DNA of 64,000 nucleotides from Quercus robur (lineage: Eukaryota; Streptophyta; Magnoliopsida; Fagales; Fagaceae), in the NCBI RefSeq assembly GCF_932294415.1, contig NC_065544.1:22667351-22731350 (forward strand), read 5' to 3'. The notes below the pieces were generated by a model that did not search any database, was not told the origin of the DNA, and worked only from the letters and a program-made list of their open reading frames with translations. This document shows positions 22,891 to 39,591 of the stretch, piece by piece. The stretch's first letter is position 1. Each line of letters opens with the position of its first letter. Position numbers and translations under genes: made by a program.

Positions 22891-24062
22891 TAATTTGTCT
22901 ATTCCATTCTTAACTCATAAAACACTTTAAAAACTTAATAGATTAGTTGTATGTTGAATAGAATTTAAGAAATTCGAGTCTACAACACGTTCTTTTAAGT
23001 CTATTAAACCCATCAAAGTAGGTAAACTTAAAAGGACTATGTTCTCTTCTTCTCTTTTGTTTTGTTTTATTTATTTTTTTTATTTTTTTTTTTGAATAAG
23101 AACAAATATTATTGAAGAGAAGAATGAAGACCCAGGGGGACTAACCCATCAGCATCTAGAAAGTTAATAGGCTTTATTTAAGAATTTCAGTCACAGCCAA
23201 CAGCTTGGACACCCCATGAATGAATGTGAATTTGTCTCTACATTATCACACTAATTTTGAGAATACACATCTTATTTTTGGTTTGCGTGTGTTTTTGTAT
23301 TTGAGTCTATTGAGATTAACCAAAAATATTTTACACAAAATAAGGGAATGCATTGGTGTAAAGCCATCAATTTGAGGCCAATTTTGCACAAACTAATCTC
23401 TCCCAACCCGTCATCCTTTTTACTTGATAGATGGATTGCAAAAAATCAGATGGTGGTGTAGAAAATGTTACTTAGCTTCAAGAGGAGGAAAGCCAAGGAT
23501 GGATTAATGCTACAGGTGTGTACTTAACTCACTGATCTGCCAAAATTAACTCAATTCAATCAAACCACCAAGTTGGATTGGTTTTTAAGGGTTGGTGAGT
23601 TGGGTTGAATTGTTAAATATTTTTTTACTGTGAATTGAGTTGGATGTAGTTTCACAATTTGCCTAACCCAACCCGACCCACCTATATTTAAAATATATAT
23701 TATTTGATATTATTATTTACTCTTTTGTTTATCAATTGAGTTGTCATAGAACTATATAATATCCTACTACCTATAAAATAATAAAACTAGTTCATATTTA
23801 TTTTGTTTCTCAACTAAGTTGACATAGAACTATTTGATATCTTACTAATCAAATGAAAAGTTATTTGGTTGTTGTTAAATTTTATTTATTTATTTGTGTT
23901 GGTTTGATGCACTACCAATATAAATTTTTTATTATTTGTATTGGTTTAAACTTTGAAACACTAAACCTGTCCAAAAAAAAAAAAAAAAAACCTTTGAAAC
24001 TCTAATAAAATAGTTTGTGTTGGATTGGTGCAATGCTCAGGTTTATTAAGTTATAACTTTGT
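22891..24062. other. AT-rich gene-free region
   Basis: No gene is seen. Imperfect GGGTTGGGTT / AACCCAACCC-type repeats at about 23560-23690 and 24110-24290 suggest one more unclassified repeat element in this stretch. Confidence 0.4.
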
Positions 24063-26418
24063 TTTTATTTGTGTTGATGATGTACTAATGCTCAATTAAA
24101 AAAAAGGTCCAACTCATGGGTCCAACTTGATCCTGGTGGATTGGACCCTAATTTTTTTCAAAAAAAAGGTCCAACTTATGGATCTAACTTGATCTTGGTG
24201 GATCGAGCCCTTGTGATGGGTTGAATTTTTTTCAACCCAATTATGGTTAAAAAAAACCCATCAACTTAAACCCATTCACACCCCTAATTAATACCTATAA
24301 AGCTAGATTTGCAAAAGACATATGATAGAATCAACTTGAGCTTCTTAAAGTGCATAACAATTTTGGTTTCAATGAAAAATATTTGAGGTAGATAGTGGAG
24401 TGTGATTCTCCAGTGTCATTTGTTGTGTGTTTATCAATGGAGGTATGTCTAGGCACTTTATGGCTAGTAGAGGGCAGAGGCAAGGGAATCCACTATCCCT
24501 TTACACCTTCATTTTATGCCAGGAAGTGTTATCTAAATAGGTCGATAAGAAATTTACAGAAAGAATAATCATTGGTGTGAAGACCAGTATTGTTGGACCA
24601 ACTATTACACGTCATGTATGCTGATGACCTTGTGTTATTCTAAATAGCCAAAAGAAGTGAAGCTATTGCCATCAATGAATGCTTGATAAATAGTTAAAAT
24701 ACTGCAAGTGGTCCGGTCAGCTCTTAAACAAGAACAAATCTGGAGTAACCTTCCATGAGACCACCCAACAGTTATCCGATAGAACCATAAAGCATGTGTT
24801 GCAAACTTCAAAAGGATGCCATCTATCTTTGGACACCTCTGTTCCTCACAAAAGCAACCACAAGGGATTTCAAATTCCTACAGGAGAGATTACAAGCTAA
24901 ATCAAAGGGTTGGAGATACAAGTTTGTAAGAGCCTAGATGCTCTGACAAGGAGGTTTTTGTTGAACCCACAAAATCCTAGTAGTAATATGGCATGGAAAG
25001 CTCGAGACAATCTGTGCTAAACTGCTAACCCAAAAAAAAGGGAGGGCTTGGGTTCAAGAAGAGAAAGGAATTCAACGTAGCATCGATTGCCAATCTATCT
25101 TGGTTGGTTGCATCTAAAAGGGATAGTCTATGTATGAAATTCTTAATGCTTCTCTAATCTGGATATTGAGAAGGTAAAGAATTTAGTGGTAAGAGGTGCT
25201 TGCTTTCTAGTAGGGGATGTGACTTCTATTAATGGGTGAATTTATAGAATTTTAAATTAGTTAGAGAATTTTAAAACGAAGCCTAGAGATGAATCAACCC
25301 CAATGAATCTTTTGATGGTGTTCAGCCTTATTAAACCTTCCTTACATTGTTAGAAGAGAGACATGCTGACAGAATAATTTGATGATTAATCTGTCCAGGC
25401 CATTACAAAAAAATCTCATTCCCCTAAGACCTAAATCCAATAGGCTAATACGGACTAAGTACCTTAAAGGTCATTCTTCTGTCAAATCTGCCTATAGAGT
25501 GAGTCAAAGCTCATACTGGGTATTCCAACACCTCAAATTTGCCTTGGCAAAGATTGTGGAGGATTAAGGTCCATGAGAGAGTCAAAATGTTACTTTGGAG
25601 GATTGACAACCTACAACAGAGTTTGGAGATAGTTAATACAGGTTGTGTGAGGAAGTTCTTGAATTGCCCTGTGGCAAACGCAATCTGGTTTGGCTGCTGG
25701 AGTCCCAGAAGTCAGAACTGACAAATTGAATGTACCCAACAATACAGGCATAGTGAAGTTGATCTTAGATCCTCTAATCCAGTCCATGTTTTCTAGCCAT
25801 AAATTCCAAGGAGGTGGCAGAGGTATGTACCTTGCAAATGACTCTAACAGTGGATTCTATTTGTAAATTGCAACCTTCAAGCAAGGTTATTCTTAAAGCT
25901 CATATCTGCAATATTGAAAACAGAATTAAGGAGTACGTGCTGGCCTTGGAACAATCTAAGGAATTACTTTTTAACAAGGAATCCTCTTGGAAGACTTCTT
26001 CTGTTGTTGTAGTAAAATTTAATGTTGATGCGGTTGTATTAAAGGATTTCACTATCCTAGCTGTGGTGGCCTGAGATGGAGATGGAGAGGTGATTGAAGC
26101 TTGGGCTAAAGTATATGAGATTTGTGAATCTGTGCAGGCTAAAGCAGCTACAATTCTCTGGGCTTTACAGCTTGCTAAGTCAGAAAATCTACAGAGTATT
26201 GAAGTGAAGGGTGATACAAAAAATTTGTGTTGATGTTCTTAAAGACAGTTGCTTTCATGTTGCCCGACCTATCCTAACTCTGATTAGTGATCTTAGCATA
26301 TCTTTTGCATTTGTAAATTTAGTTGGGATAGGAGAGAAGTTAACACAACAGCTCATAGTTTAGCTAAATTTAATTTGCTGCTGCTCATACCAAAAAACAA
26401 AAGGCTTTTTTTTTATAA
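24063..26418 (+). pseudogene. decayed LINE polyprotein (RT, zf-RVT, RNase H), copy 1
   Basis: From about 24290 the sequence reads, through many stops and frameshifts, as the C-terminal half of a plant LINE polyprotein. GQRQGNPLSLYTFILCQEVL (about 24470-24530) is the reverse-transcriptase segment before the catalytic motif, and MYADDLVLF is read with the YADD codons at 24617-24628. KGHSSVKSAYRV near 25470-25505 is a zf-RVT-like segment. The RNase H-like domain follows at about 26000-26380 (VKFNVDAVV, QAKAATILWALQLA, EVKGDTKN). The start, including any endonuclease, is missing. The same region recurs at 29606-32068. The end runs into an assembly gap. Confidence 0.75.
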
Positions 26419-26442
26419 CNNNNNNNNNNNNNNNNNNNNNNN
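26419..26442. other. assembly gap (24 N)
   Basis: Twenty-four N bases stand between the end of LINE copy 1 and a UTR-like sequence. The true gap size is unknown. Confidence 0.99.
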
Positions 26443-27150
26443 TTTTGTGCTAACTTTTGTGCTCTCTCTCTCTCTCCTCTTTGTCTTAGGTCCTATTGTT
26501 CCCCCTTTCTCTCTTTCAGAAAATTAGGGTTCGTTTTCTTCTTCTTCTTCTTCTTCTTCTTCTATTTCTTATTTTTTGAGATTTTCTATCAAAATCGCAT
26601 AAATTTCCACGTCAGCATTTATTTATTTATTTTTCTATTTTTTAAATTTCGTTTTTTTAATTTTTTTTTCTATTTTTTAAATTTCGTTTTTTTTTTTTTT
26701 AAATTTTAATTTTTTTTTTCAGTCTTTTATGCGACTCACTCATTCACTCTCTCTAACCTATACGCATTCTTAAAACTTGAAACCCTAACTTTTGTGCTCT
26801 CTCTCTCTCTCCGCTTTGTCTTAGGTCCTGCCGTTTTCCCTTTCTCTCTTTATTCCTCAAACCTCTCCCTTACAAGCCATCCCCATTCGCTCAGTTTAAA
26901 GCTTTATCCTAGCTTGCTTTGCTTGCTCTTTGCTGATTTTGGCGTATTTTCAGGTAATCTATACGATTTCACATTGGATTTGAAATTTTCTACATTTTTT
27001 CATTAAAAAAATATACAGATTGCATCAGATGGTTGAATTAGAACTTTGTTTCAGAAAATTAGGGTTCGTTTTCTTCTTCTTCTTCTTCTTCTTCTTCTTC
27101 TTCTATTTCTTATTTTTTGAGATTTTCAATCAAAATCGCATAAAGTTGAT
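26443..27150. repeat. duplicated UTR-like segments next to the gap
   Basis: The motif CTTTTGTGCTCTCTCTCT followed by TTGTCTTAGGTCCT occurs at about 26453 and 26788. The motif AGAAAATTAGGGTTCGTTTT followed by a (TTC)n microsatellite and a TTTTTTGAGATTTTC stretch occurs at about 26517-26606 and 27051-27142. The segments look like a 5' untranslated leader with a splice-like CAG/GTAATC at about 26951, but no coding region follows. Possible explanations are local duplication, a captured gene leader or misassembly at the gap. Confidence 0.55.
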
Positions 27151-27199
27151 TTTCTTTTCATTATCAAACCTAGGGTTCAATTCGATTAATTAGCAATCG

Positions 27200-27330
27200 A
27201 TTAATGCAAAAAGACTGATTGCACAATTTTTATTGAACATTGAAGCAATTTGTCATTCGAAGTAATTTGTTGATTGATTGAACATTATGCAATCAGTCTT
27301 TTTGCATTAATAAGACAAATTACTTCGAAT
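27200..27330. repeat. interleaved perfect inverted repeats (24 bp and 16 bp)
   Basis: A 24-bp segment at 27200-27223 (starting ATTAATGCAAAAAGACTG) is perfectly inverted at 27288-27311. A second pair, 27255-27270 and 27315-27330 (ATTCGAAGTAATTTGT and complement), is also perfect. The pairs are interleaved, not nested. Two further imperfect copies of the first motif lie near 27340 and 27427 in direct orientation. Confidence 0.8.
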
Positions 27331-28697
27331 GAAAATTATTAATGTAGAAAGACTGATTGCATAATGTTTAATATGGAATCATTCTATGTCATCGATTAAT
27401 ATGGAATCATTGATTCAATGAAAATTATTAATGCAGAAAGACTGATTGCACAATTTTTATGAACATTTTCTATCAAATGTAAAATAGCATATATAGCCAC
27501 CAAACACTCTACAGCTGACATGAAAAACAAACCAACGTAAGACAATATACTAAGGCTGAAATTCAGTGCCACCAAAATTAAGCCTTTAATAGAATGGAAT
27601 GGAAAGCTCTGTTTGTATAGAGGATAGAATGAAGGAAATGAAGGTCATATTACTTGAAATTGATTTACTTAATATTGGGTTTCTTCCTTTTAAGACTTGT
27701 ATGAGCTTTATTTTAGAATTGCTTGAATTAGTGTAGGATATCTATGGCTGTCAATACATGAGGTGAAATTAGCCTAATAGGCAGTTTGCTTAGCTACAGG
27801 CTATTTGATTAGCATGGGCTTTAGGAGATGATGACTAAAAGAAATTGACCATTAACCCAGATTTTTGGGTGCAAATTGGTTACATATGCATAGCAAAAAC
27901 AAAACTAACGAATGTGTGTTAGAAAGGTGACTGTCATAGTAAAACAAGCATATATGTGTGTTAAATGTATTCATTTTAAAATATAATGTTATAGTGGCAA
28001 TATAAGCCATGCATTACAAGGTTTGTCACATTTTACACTTAGAAAAAGTAATGCAGCAAAATGGTTGAAATCATGACGAATCCAATCAGATTTTAAATTT
28101 ATTAAGAGATTAGTAAGGACTCTACAGATGTTCACAAATTCAATGGCCCACCACTACAACCAATGGATCAAATAGATAATTAGATTGCTAGGATAATATT
28201 GATGCTACATCTTGTGCTACACTATCTATAGAGGTTTGCTATTTCAGGTTTTGCAGCTGAATCTAGGCATGTACATTCATTCGTTTTACAAGTTTTCGAA
28301 AATAACTATTAGTATGTGTAAGTACAAGTATGGTGGAAGATATGAAGCATTCATTTTTAACAATTTTTTTTCTTTCTATTTCTTCTATATTATTTTCGTG
28401 AATAAAAGGCAGTAGAACAAATTAAGTTTATATACGCTACACAAATCTGTTTGAGAAATTTTGGCTCTTTCTTTGTATTCAATATTTGAAGTTAGGGTAT
28501 GTAGATTAGTAGATACATAGTTTAGTGATCTAGGGAGGTGGATGAAAATTGTGACTAAGATACTTGGAAGATTCTTCCAAACATTGTGCTTTCAACCGGG
28601 GTGAGTAATTGGTTGCCATACATAGAGTTGAACTTGGAAATTGGTGCTGAAATATGTTCGAAGAACTTCATCTTTGAGACTTATTTAAGTTTTTATG
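27331..28697. other. gene-free region
   Basis: No coding region or repeat boundary is recognised. Open frames at 28212-28415 and 28586-28828 have no family features. Confidence 0.45.
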
Positions 28698-29418
28698 CTA
28701 TGAAGCACGGACGCGGCACCGGAGGTGCCGCACCCACGTCAGACGCGGCGGGACGCGGCGACGTGCAAGGGACGCCGTTGCCCACGCGTCCGACTGCGTC
28801 ATGCCACGTGGCGTTTCAGATTTTTTAGCCGACTCGCGCCGAATCGCGCCGACGCGGCGTTGAATCGCGCCGACGCGGCTCCGACTCGGGCCGATTCGCG
28901 CTGAATCGGGCCGACTCGGGCCGTATCGGCAGATATCGATCGAAACCGCCGAAACGGCCGATTCAGGCCGAAACGGCCGAAATTTAAAAAAAAAAAAAAA
29001 GCACAGAACGCACCGTCTCTCACTCTCACTCGTCTCTCACTCTCATTAGTTCTCTGCCTCTTTCTCATTCCGTCTCACTCGTCTCTCACTCTCTCTGTGT
29101 TCTGATCTCTGCCTCTGTCTCTGCTTGGCTGCTTGCTGTGACTCTGTTATTCAGCTCATTCTTTCTTTAGCTCTCTCTCACACATTCTTAACTCAGGTAT
29201 CAACACTATTGTCTATTGTCTATTGCTCTTAAATTTGGTATATGTTTGTATAATGTGAAAAAGTATACTTAGCAATATATTAAAAATATAAATAAAAATA
29301 TTTTTAATAATTTTTTAATTACCGAGTCCCGCCGCACCCGCACCCACCTTTTTCAAAAATTGCCGAGTCCCGCACCCGCACCCGCATCCGAGTCCTGAAA
29401 CGCACCCGTGCTACATAG
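28698..29418. mobile_element. TIR element with GC-rich core
   Basis: The left end CTATGAAGCACGGACGCG and the reverse complement of the right end CTATGTAGCACGGGTGCG form an imperfect terminal inverted repeat. From about 28706 to 28980 the sequence is a CpG-rich island of imperfect GACGCGGCG / ACTCGGGCCG / GCCGAAACGG repeats, quite unlike the surroundings. A CT-rich leader-like stretch and an AT-rich stretch follow, then CCGAGTCC and GCACCCGCACCC repeats at the right end. No transposase is seen and the superfamily is uncertain (Mutator-like is possible). Confidence 0.6.
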
Positions 29419-29605
29419 GTGTTAATAGAAAAATTGATTATCTGAGAGGGTCGCAAAAGGGGTGTTATTTTTGGTAAGTAAAGTGTATGTTTCCTTCATT
29501 ACTATTTTACATATTTGTTTTATGCTTATTATAAAGCTTTCCTTTCCCACCAGTTATTTTGAGGTTGGTAGTTGGTCAAGTGTACTATTCTTTTTCATAG
29601 TCTAA

Positions 29606-32068
29606 GTTTTTATTTGTGTTAATGTTCTACTAATGCTCAATTAAAAAAAAGGTCCAACTCATGGGTCCAACTTGATTTGGTGGATTGGACCCTTGTGATG
29701 GGTTGAATTTTTTTTTTAAAAAAAGTCCAACTCATGGGTCCAACTTGATCTTGGTGGATCGAGCCTTTGCGATGAGTTGAATTTTTTTCAACCCAATTAT
29801 GGTTAAAAAAACCCGTCAACTTGACCCATTCACACCCCTAATTAATACCTATAAAGCTAGATTTGCAAAAGACATATGATAGAATCAACTTGAGCTTCTT
29901 AAAGTGCTTAACAATTTTGGTTTCAATGAAAAATTTGTGAAGTAGATAATGGAGTGTGATTCTCCAGTGTCATTTGTTGTGTGTTTATCAATGGAGGTTT
30001 GTCTAGGCACTTTATGGCTAGTAGAGGGCAGAGGCAAGGGAATCCACTATCCCTTTACACCATTTTATGCCAGGAAGTGTTATCTAAATAGGTCGATAAG
30101 AAATTTACAGAAAGAATAATCATTGGTGTGAAGACTGTGAAGACCAGTATTGTTGGACCAACTATTACACGTCATGTATGCTGATGACCTTGTGTTACTC
30201 TAAATAGCCAAAAGAAGTGAAGCTATTGCCATCAATGAATGCTTGATAAATAGTTAAATACTGCAAGTGGTCCGGTCAACTCTTAAACAAGAACAAATCT
30301 GGAGTAACCTTCCATGAGACCACCCAACAGTTATCCGATAGAACCATAAAGCATGTGTTGCAAATGAAGCAACTTCAAAAGGATGCCATCTATCTTTGGA
30401 CACCTCTGTTCCTCACTAAAGCAACCACAAGGGATTTCAAATTCCTACAGGAGAGATTACAAGCTAAATCGAAGGGTTGGAAGAACAAGTTTGTGAGAGC
30501 CTAGATGCTCTGACAAGGAGGTTTTTGTTGAACCCACAAAATCCTAGTAGATATATGGCATGGAAAGCTTAAGACAATCTGTGCTAACCCCAAAAAAAGG
30601 GAGGGCTTGGGTTCAAGAAGAGCAAGGAATTCAACGTAGCATCGATTGCCAATCTATCTTGGTTGGTTGCATCTAAAAGGGATAGTCTATGTATGAAATT
30701 CTTAATGCTTCTCTAATCTGGATATTGAGAAGGTAAAGAATTTAGTGATAAAAGGGGCTTGCTATCTGGTAGGGGACGTGACTTCTATTAATGTGTGAAT
30801 TTATAGAATTTTAAATTGGTTAAAGAATTTTAAACCGAAGCCTAGAGATGAATCAACCCCAATGAATCTTTTGATGGTGTTCAGCCTTATTAAACCTTCC
30901 TTACATTGTTAGAAGAGAGACATGCTGACAGAATAATTTGATGATGAATCTGTCCAGGCCATTACAAAAAAATCTCATTCCCCTAAGACCTAAATCCAAT
31001 AGGCTAATACGGACTAAGTACCTTAAAGGTCATTCTTCTGTCAAATCTGCCTATAGAGTGAGTCAAAGCTCATACTGGGTATTCCAACACCTCAAATTTG
31101 CTTTGGCAAAGATTGTGGAGGAATGAGGATTAAGGTCCATGAGACAGTCAAAATGTTACTTTGGAGGATTGACAACCTACAACAGAGTTTGGAGATAGTT
31201 AATACAGGTTGTGTGAGGAAGTTCTTGAATTGCCCTGTGGCAAACGCAATCTGGTCTGGCTGCTGGAGTCTCAGAAGTCAGAACTGACAAATTGAATGTA
31301 CCCAACAATACAGGCATAGTGAAGTTGATCTTAAATCCTCTAATCCAGTCCATGTTTTCTAGCCATCATTCCAAGGAGGTGGCAGAGGTATGTACCTTGC
31401 AAATGACTCTAGCAGTGGATTCTATTTGTAACCTTTAAGCAAGGTTATTCATGAAGTTGGACATGTTAATCTTAAAGCCCATATCTGCAATATTGAAAAC
31501 AGAATTAAGGGGTACGTGCTGGCCTTAGAACAATCTAAGGAATTACTGTTTAACAAGGAATCGTCTTGGAAGACTTCCTCTGTTGTTGTAGTAAAATTTA
31601 ATGTTGATGCGGTTGTATTAAAGGATTTCACTATCCTAGCTGTGGTGGCTTGAGATGGAGATGGAGAGGTGATTGAAGCTTGGGCTAAAGTATATGAGAT
31701 TTGTGAATCTGTGCAGGCTAAAGTAGCTACAATTCTCTGGGCTTTACAGCTTGCTAAGTCAGAAAATCTAGAGAGTATTGAAGTGAAGGGTGATACAAAA
31801 AATTGTGTTGATGTTCTTAAAGACAGTTGCTTTCATGTTGCCTGACCTATCCTAACTCTGATTAGTGATGCGGTGGATCTTAGCACATCTTTTGCAATTT
31901 GTAAAATTTAGTTGGGATAGGAGAGAAGTTAACACAACAGCTCATAGTTTAGCTAAATTTAATTTGCTGCTGCTCATAAGTCTTCTTTTTTGCTGTAATA
32001 AGTGTATTCTTCATACTGAAGTTCTGGATCCTTGCATGAAGGATACTGCTGCTGTTTCTCTTTTATGA
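29606..32068 (+). pseudogene. decayed LINE polyprotein (RT, zf-RVT, RNase H), copy 2
   Basis: This repeats 24063-26418 in the same orientation with scattered substitutions and small indels, for example an extra GACTGTGAA near 30136 and an extra TGAAG near 30364. The YADD codons lie at 30177-30188. Unlike copy 1 it continues past AATTTGCTGCTGCTCATA to a stop at 32066-32068, which gives the end of the RNase H-like domain (WDRREVNTTAHSLAKFNLL). It carries the same kinds of stops and frameshifts as copy 1, so it was already dead when duplicated or the copies are allelic. No poly(A) tail was found. Confidence 0.75.
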
Positions 32069-32664
32069 AATCTCGGTTTTTAGCAAAATAATAATTATCG
32101 ACGGAACCTTGCAGTCATAATCTATAGCTTGTAATCAAGTCAAAGAAATTTTGAAGCCGACAAAAAAGTATGATCTCCCTATTGTAAAGAAACTGGAAAA
32201 TACAATGGCGAAGAAATTTACGTAGGAAACCTAGGAAAATCTAATAAAACCAGGTAAAAGCAGGCCACAGAGATTTTAAACTTTGTAGAATTCTTTGATA
32301 ACATTCTGCCAAGATAGGATTATTCAGAACCTTTTATACATGGGGGTCAAAAATCTGTATACACAACCATGCTGGATGCCAAGTAGCAAAACAAGGTACA
32401 GGCTATCCATATAATTACATAATTAACACAAAAGTCGAACATTATTTTGATAGCAAGCTTGAATCCTAGTACATGCAGCTTAGATATATATAGGAATCAT
32501 CATTTAATTTGTTTATCCTCAGATTTGTTGACTTTGATTGCAGTGAAGGCTTCGCTTCATCTTTCAGACCATTACTGACACACCAATATATATGTATATA
32601 TATTAAGAGATAGAGAGAATGAGACCTCAAAACAGAAACAGAGCAAAGCCTCCTATAATCCAAT
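32069..32664. other. region downstream of the DAHP synthase gene, including its 3' UTR
   Basis: The 3' UTR of the minus-strand DAHP synthase gene begins at 32664 and probably ends within this segment; the exact end is not visible. A TA-rich tract lies at 32586-32605. No other gene is seen. Confidence 0.45.
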
Positions 32665-36829
<4,165 letters not shown>

Positions 36830-36867
36830 TTTTGAGAAGCAGAGAGACAGAGTAGATCTTTGAAAGC

Positions 36868-36896
36868 GGGTGTATATACTATACACTACATATATG
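36868..36896 (-). promoter_or_regulatory. TATA-like sequences upstream of the DAHP synthase gene
   Basis: On the minus strand TATATG (near 36890) and TATATAC (near 36877) precede the ATG by about 45-65 bases. Either could be the TATA box, with a short CT-rich leader to the start codon. The exact site is uncertain. Confidence 0.35.
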
Positions 36897-36904
36897 CGTG
36901 TCAA

Positions 36905-39591
36905 TGACTGAAGAAATCAATCAATATTCAATATTATTATATGGCATACTGTATACAGAGCAGAGTTTTTTTTTTTTTTTTTTTTTTTTTGGGAGGGGGG
37001 GGGGGGGATAGATCATAGATTACTATGAATTTTTTTATTTTTTATTTTATATATATATATATATATATATTTATAGAGTTACAACTAAGGTACTTATGGT
37101 AAATCACATTACTTGTTTACAATCCTACTAAAAGATTCCAATCGGTTTAAAATTGTTGAGTCGAAATTTTTTTTAAAACATAAACTAACTATTGACTCGG
37201 TAATTTTAAAAAGATTGAAGTCTTATAGTGAGATGGTGGACAAGTAATGTGGTCTACCATAAAGATCTTTTAATTTCTCTAACCTATGGTGTTCGCTTCT
37301 AACGATTATGCTCTTTATCATCTAATAAAAACAACAGTTGGTCATTGGTGTAGGCAAAGATTGAAGCCTAAATATTTTATTCAATAATTTGAGACTTTAC
37401 TGGTTGAGTTAATTGGAACTCGCGTATAATAAGCTTAAAAGTTGTGGGAAATGAAATGAAAATAATAATTTTATAATAATATTATTTCCTTCTCTTATTT
37501 ACCAGTATTAAATTTTTAATGGAGGTGTAATTATAATATCATTTTTTATCTTAAAGGATAGATATTTCTAGACTAGATTTTTTTTTTTTTGAAATAAATT
37601 GAGATAAAGTCATAGATTTTCAATCCAAATTAAAGTACGAATCAACCGCTCAATAGTTTTATTTTTTAATTAGTGACTAAATAAAATAAACGAGAGAAAT
37701 CGCATTCCTTTCGAGCAAAAGAAAGCGGCCCTTCCTAATTCTAAATTTGAAATTATTATTTCTTTATCTTTAGGTGAATTTAAAATTGTTCAAATTGTAT
37801 TATTTTCAATTATTAACCATGCGTTTCTTTGTTTGGAAGTTTGAGTTGAAGGAAATTGAATGAGTAGGAAGGAATACGTGTTCCTCACTATTGCTTCAAA
37901 ATCTCAAATTTTCATTGCCAAAAATTAGGAGGAATTAGAGAGAATGAAATGAAATTTAATAAAATTTTTACAAAAACTCTCAAAAAACCCATATATATAT
38001 TCAGAAATTTATTTTTAAATAAGGATTTAATAGTAATATTATTATAAAATGATTTCATTCATTTTCCTCTATATTACTCCCAAATAAGGTTACTTACATT
38101 ATGTTCATTTTCTTCTAAAAGAAATACATTATATTCATTTTCATTCATTTATTTTAAAATATTCAAATAAGATTACTTAATTTCATTTCATTCTTTTTCT
38201 GCTCTATTCTTTTTACTTACTTAAATACATTTCATTATGTTTCTTTGATAATTGATATTAACTTTTTTTTTTTTTTTTTTTTTATATTTATAAATTTCTA
38301 TGTTTACTTTATATTAATAGTTTTTTTTTTTAAAAAAAATTCAATCATCTTTGATTTTTACGTTTTCTTTCTTTCTTTTTTCTTTTTTCTTTTTAAAATT
38401 TTTTTTATAGGTTTTGTTTATATCAACTTCTTTATTTATTTATTTATTTTTATGTTTTCATTATATAGACCCACAGTTGGGAAACTAATTTCGTATAAAA
38501 GATAAAATTTTATCATGTAAGTCAAGTCTTTATGAGATAAAATGGTATGATATATATACAAGTGGCTTTGCTCGGTTTTACTTAAAAAATTTATATTTTA
38601 CTCCTACAAATTATTAATTAAAAAATAAGGACTTATATTGACCACAGAATCCTACTACAAATTTTTTTTTTCTTCGTATTGATTTCAAAATGTCTCCCCC
38701 AAAAATAAAGGATAAAAAAAAAAGAAAAAAAAAAAGGCCAATCGAGCTCACTACATCAAAAATCAAATAGAGCGAAATTTTACAAATAAAACAAAATGCC
38801 AAAACCTGGGCAGAGCATTAAACAGCCGAAAACATAAAACAAAGAAGAGGCCCAAGGCTCAATTTCAACTGTTCACCCACTTCACATGTTTACCTTCAGC
38901 GGTTCAACCCTTAATCACGTTTTTTTACATATTCTTTGTTGGTTTTTATTTATTTATTTACCTTTTCTTTGATAATAATGTAATGTATTACACATGCATA
39001 AATGAAATAATGTTTTTTTTTTTTTTTTCCTTATTAGCATGAACTATTAGAATTGTATTTGGAATTTTGAAAGTAAGGATCAAAGTTTAATAAATTTGAA
39101 TAAAATTGTTATTAGTTAACATAAAGTTATTTTATATGAATATAAAAAAGTGCGAGATCTTTTAGAAGTTTTTCTTTGTGATTTGCCTTATACAATATTT
39201 GGGTGCTTAGGAGCTTGCTTCAATTTTTGCAATAGTAGGGCATGATTGTTTCAAAAAAATTCATATTTATAAATTTCATAATCAATTAATTATTTTTTGA
39301 AATAAAGTATATTGTTTCTCTAAAATATATTTTGTCAGTTTAAATAGAAATTTTTCTAACATTAGTAAAACAAATCCAATCAATAGTCAAAAAGCACTTC
39401 TAGGACATTTTATTTTTATAAATATGAACTAAGATGATTGAGCTTTGAAGCATTCAACAATGTTGTGGGAAAGTCATATATTCCAATTGATTTCTTTCGA
39501 TATATTCAAGTTCTCCCCCCTTGGGAATAAAAGGCTCCTCTCTTTAAAATACTTAAATTCAAGATATAAGAAAAGTGTTAGAAAGGGCGGA
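36905..39591. other. AT-rich gene-free region with long homopolymers
   Basis: A run of about 25 T at 36966-36990 is followed by a G-rich run to about 37007, and (TA)n lies at 37051-37070. Poly-T-rich open frames at 38245-38505 (+) and 38614-38802 (-) are low-complexity and not credible genes. No transposon ends were recognised. Confidence 0.55.

Noticed and set aside
36830-36904. Upstream in-frame ATG of the DAHP synthase gene
   Set aside because: It would place 25 non-transit-like residues before MAFIAASSL and lies beyond the TATA-like sequences, so the later start is favoured.
38245-38802. Open frames rich in Phe, Ile and Leu
   Set aside because: Translations of poly-T and AT-rich low-complexity DNA.
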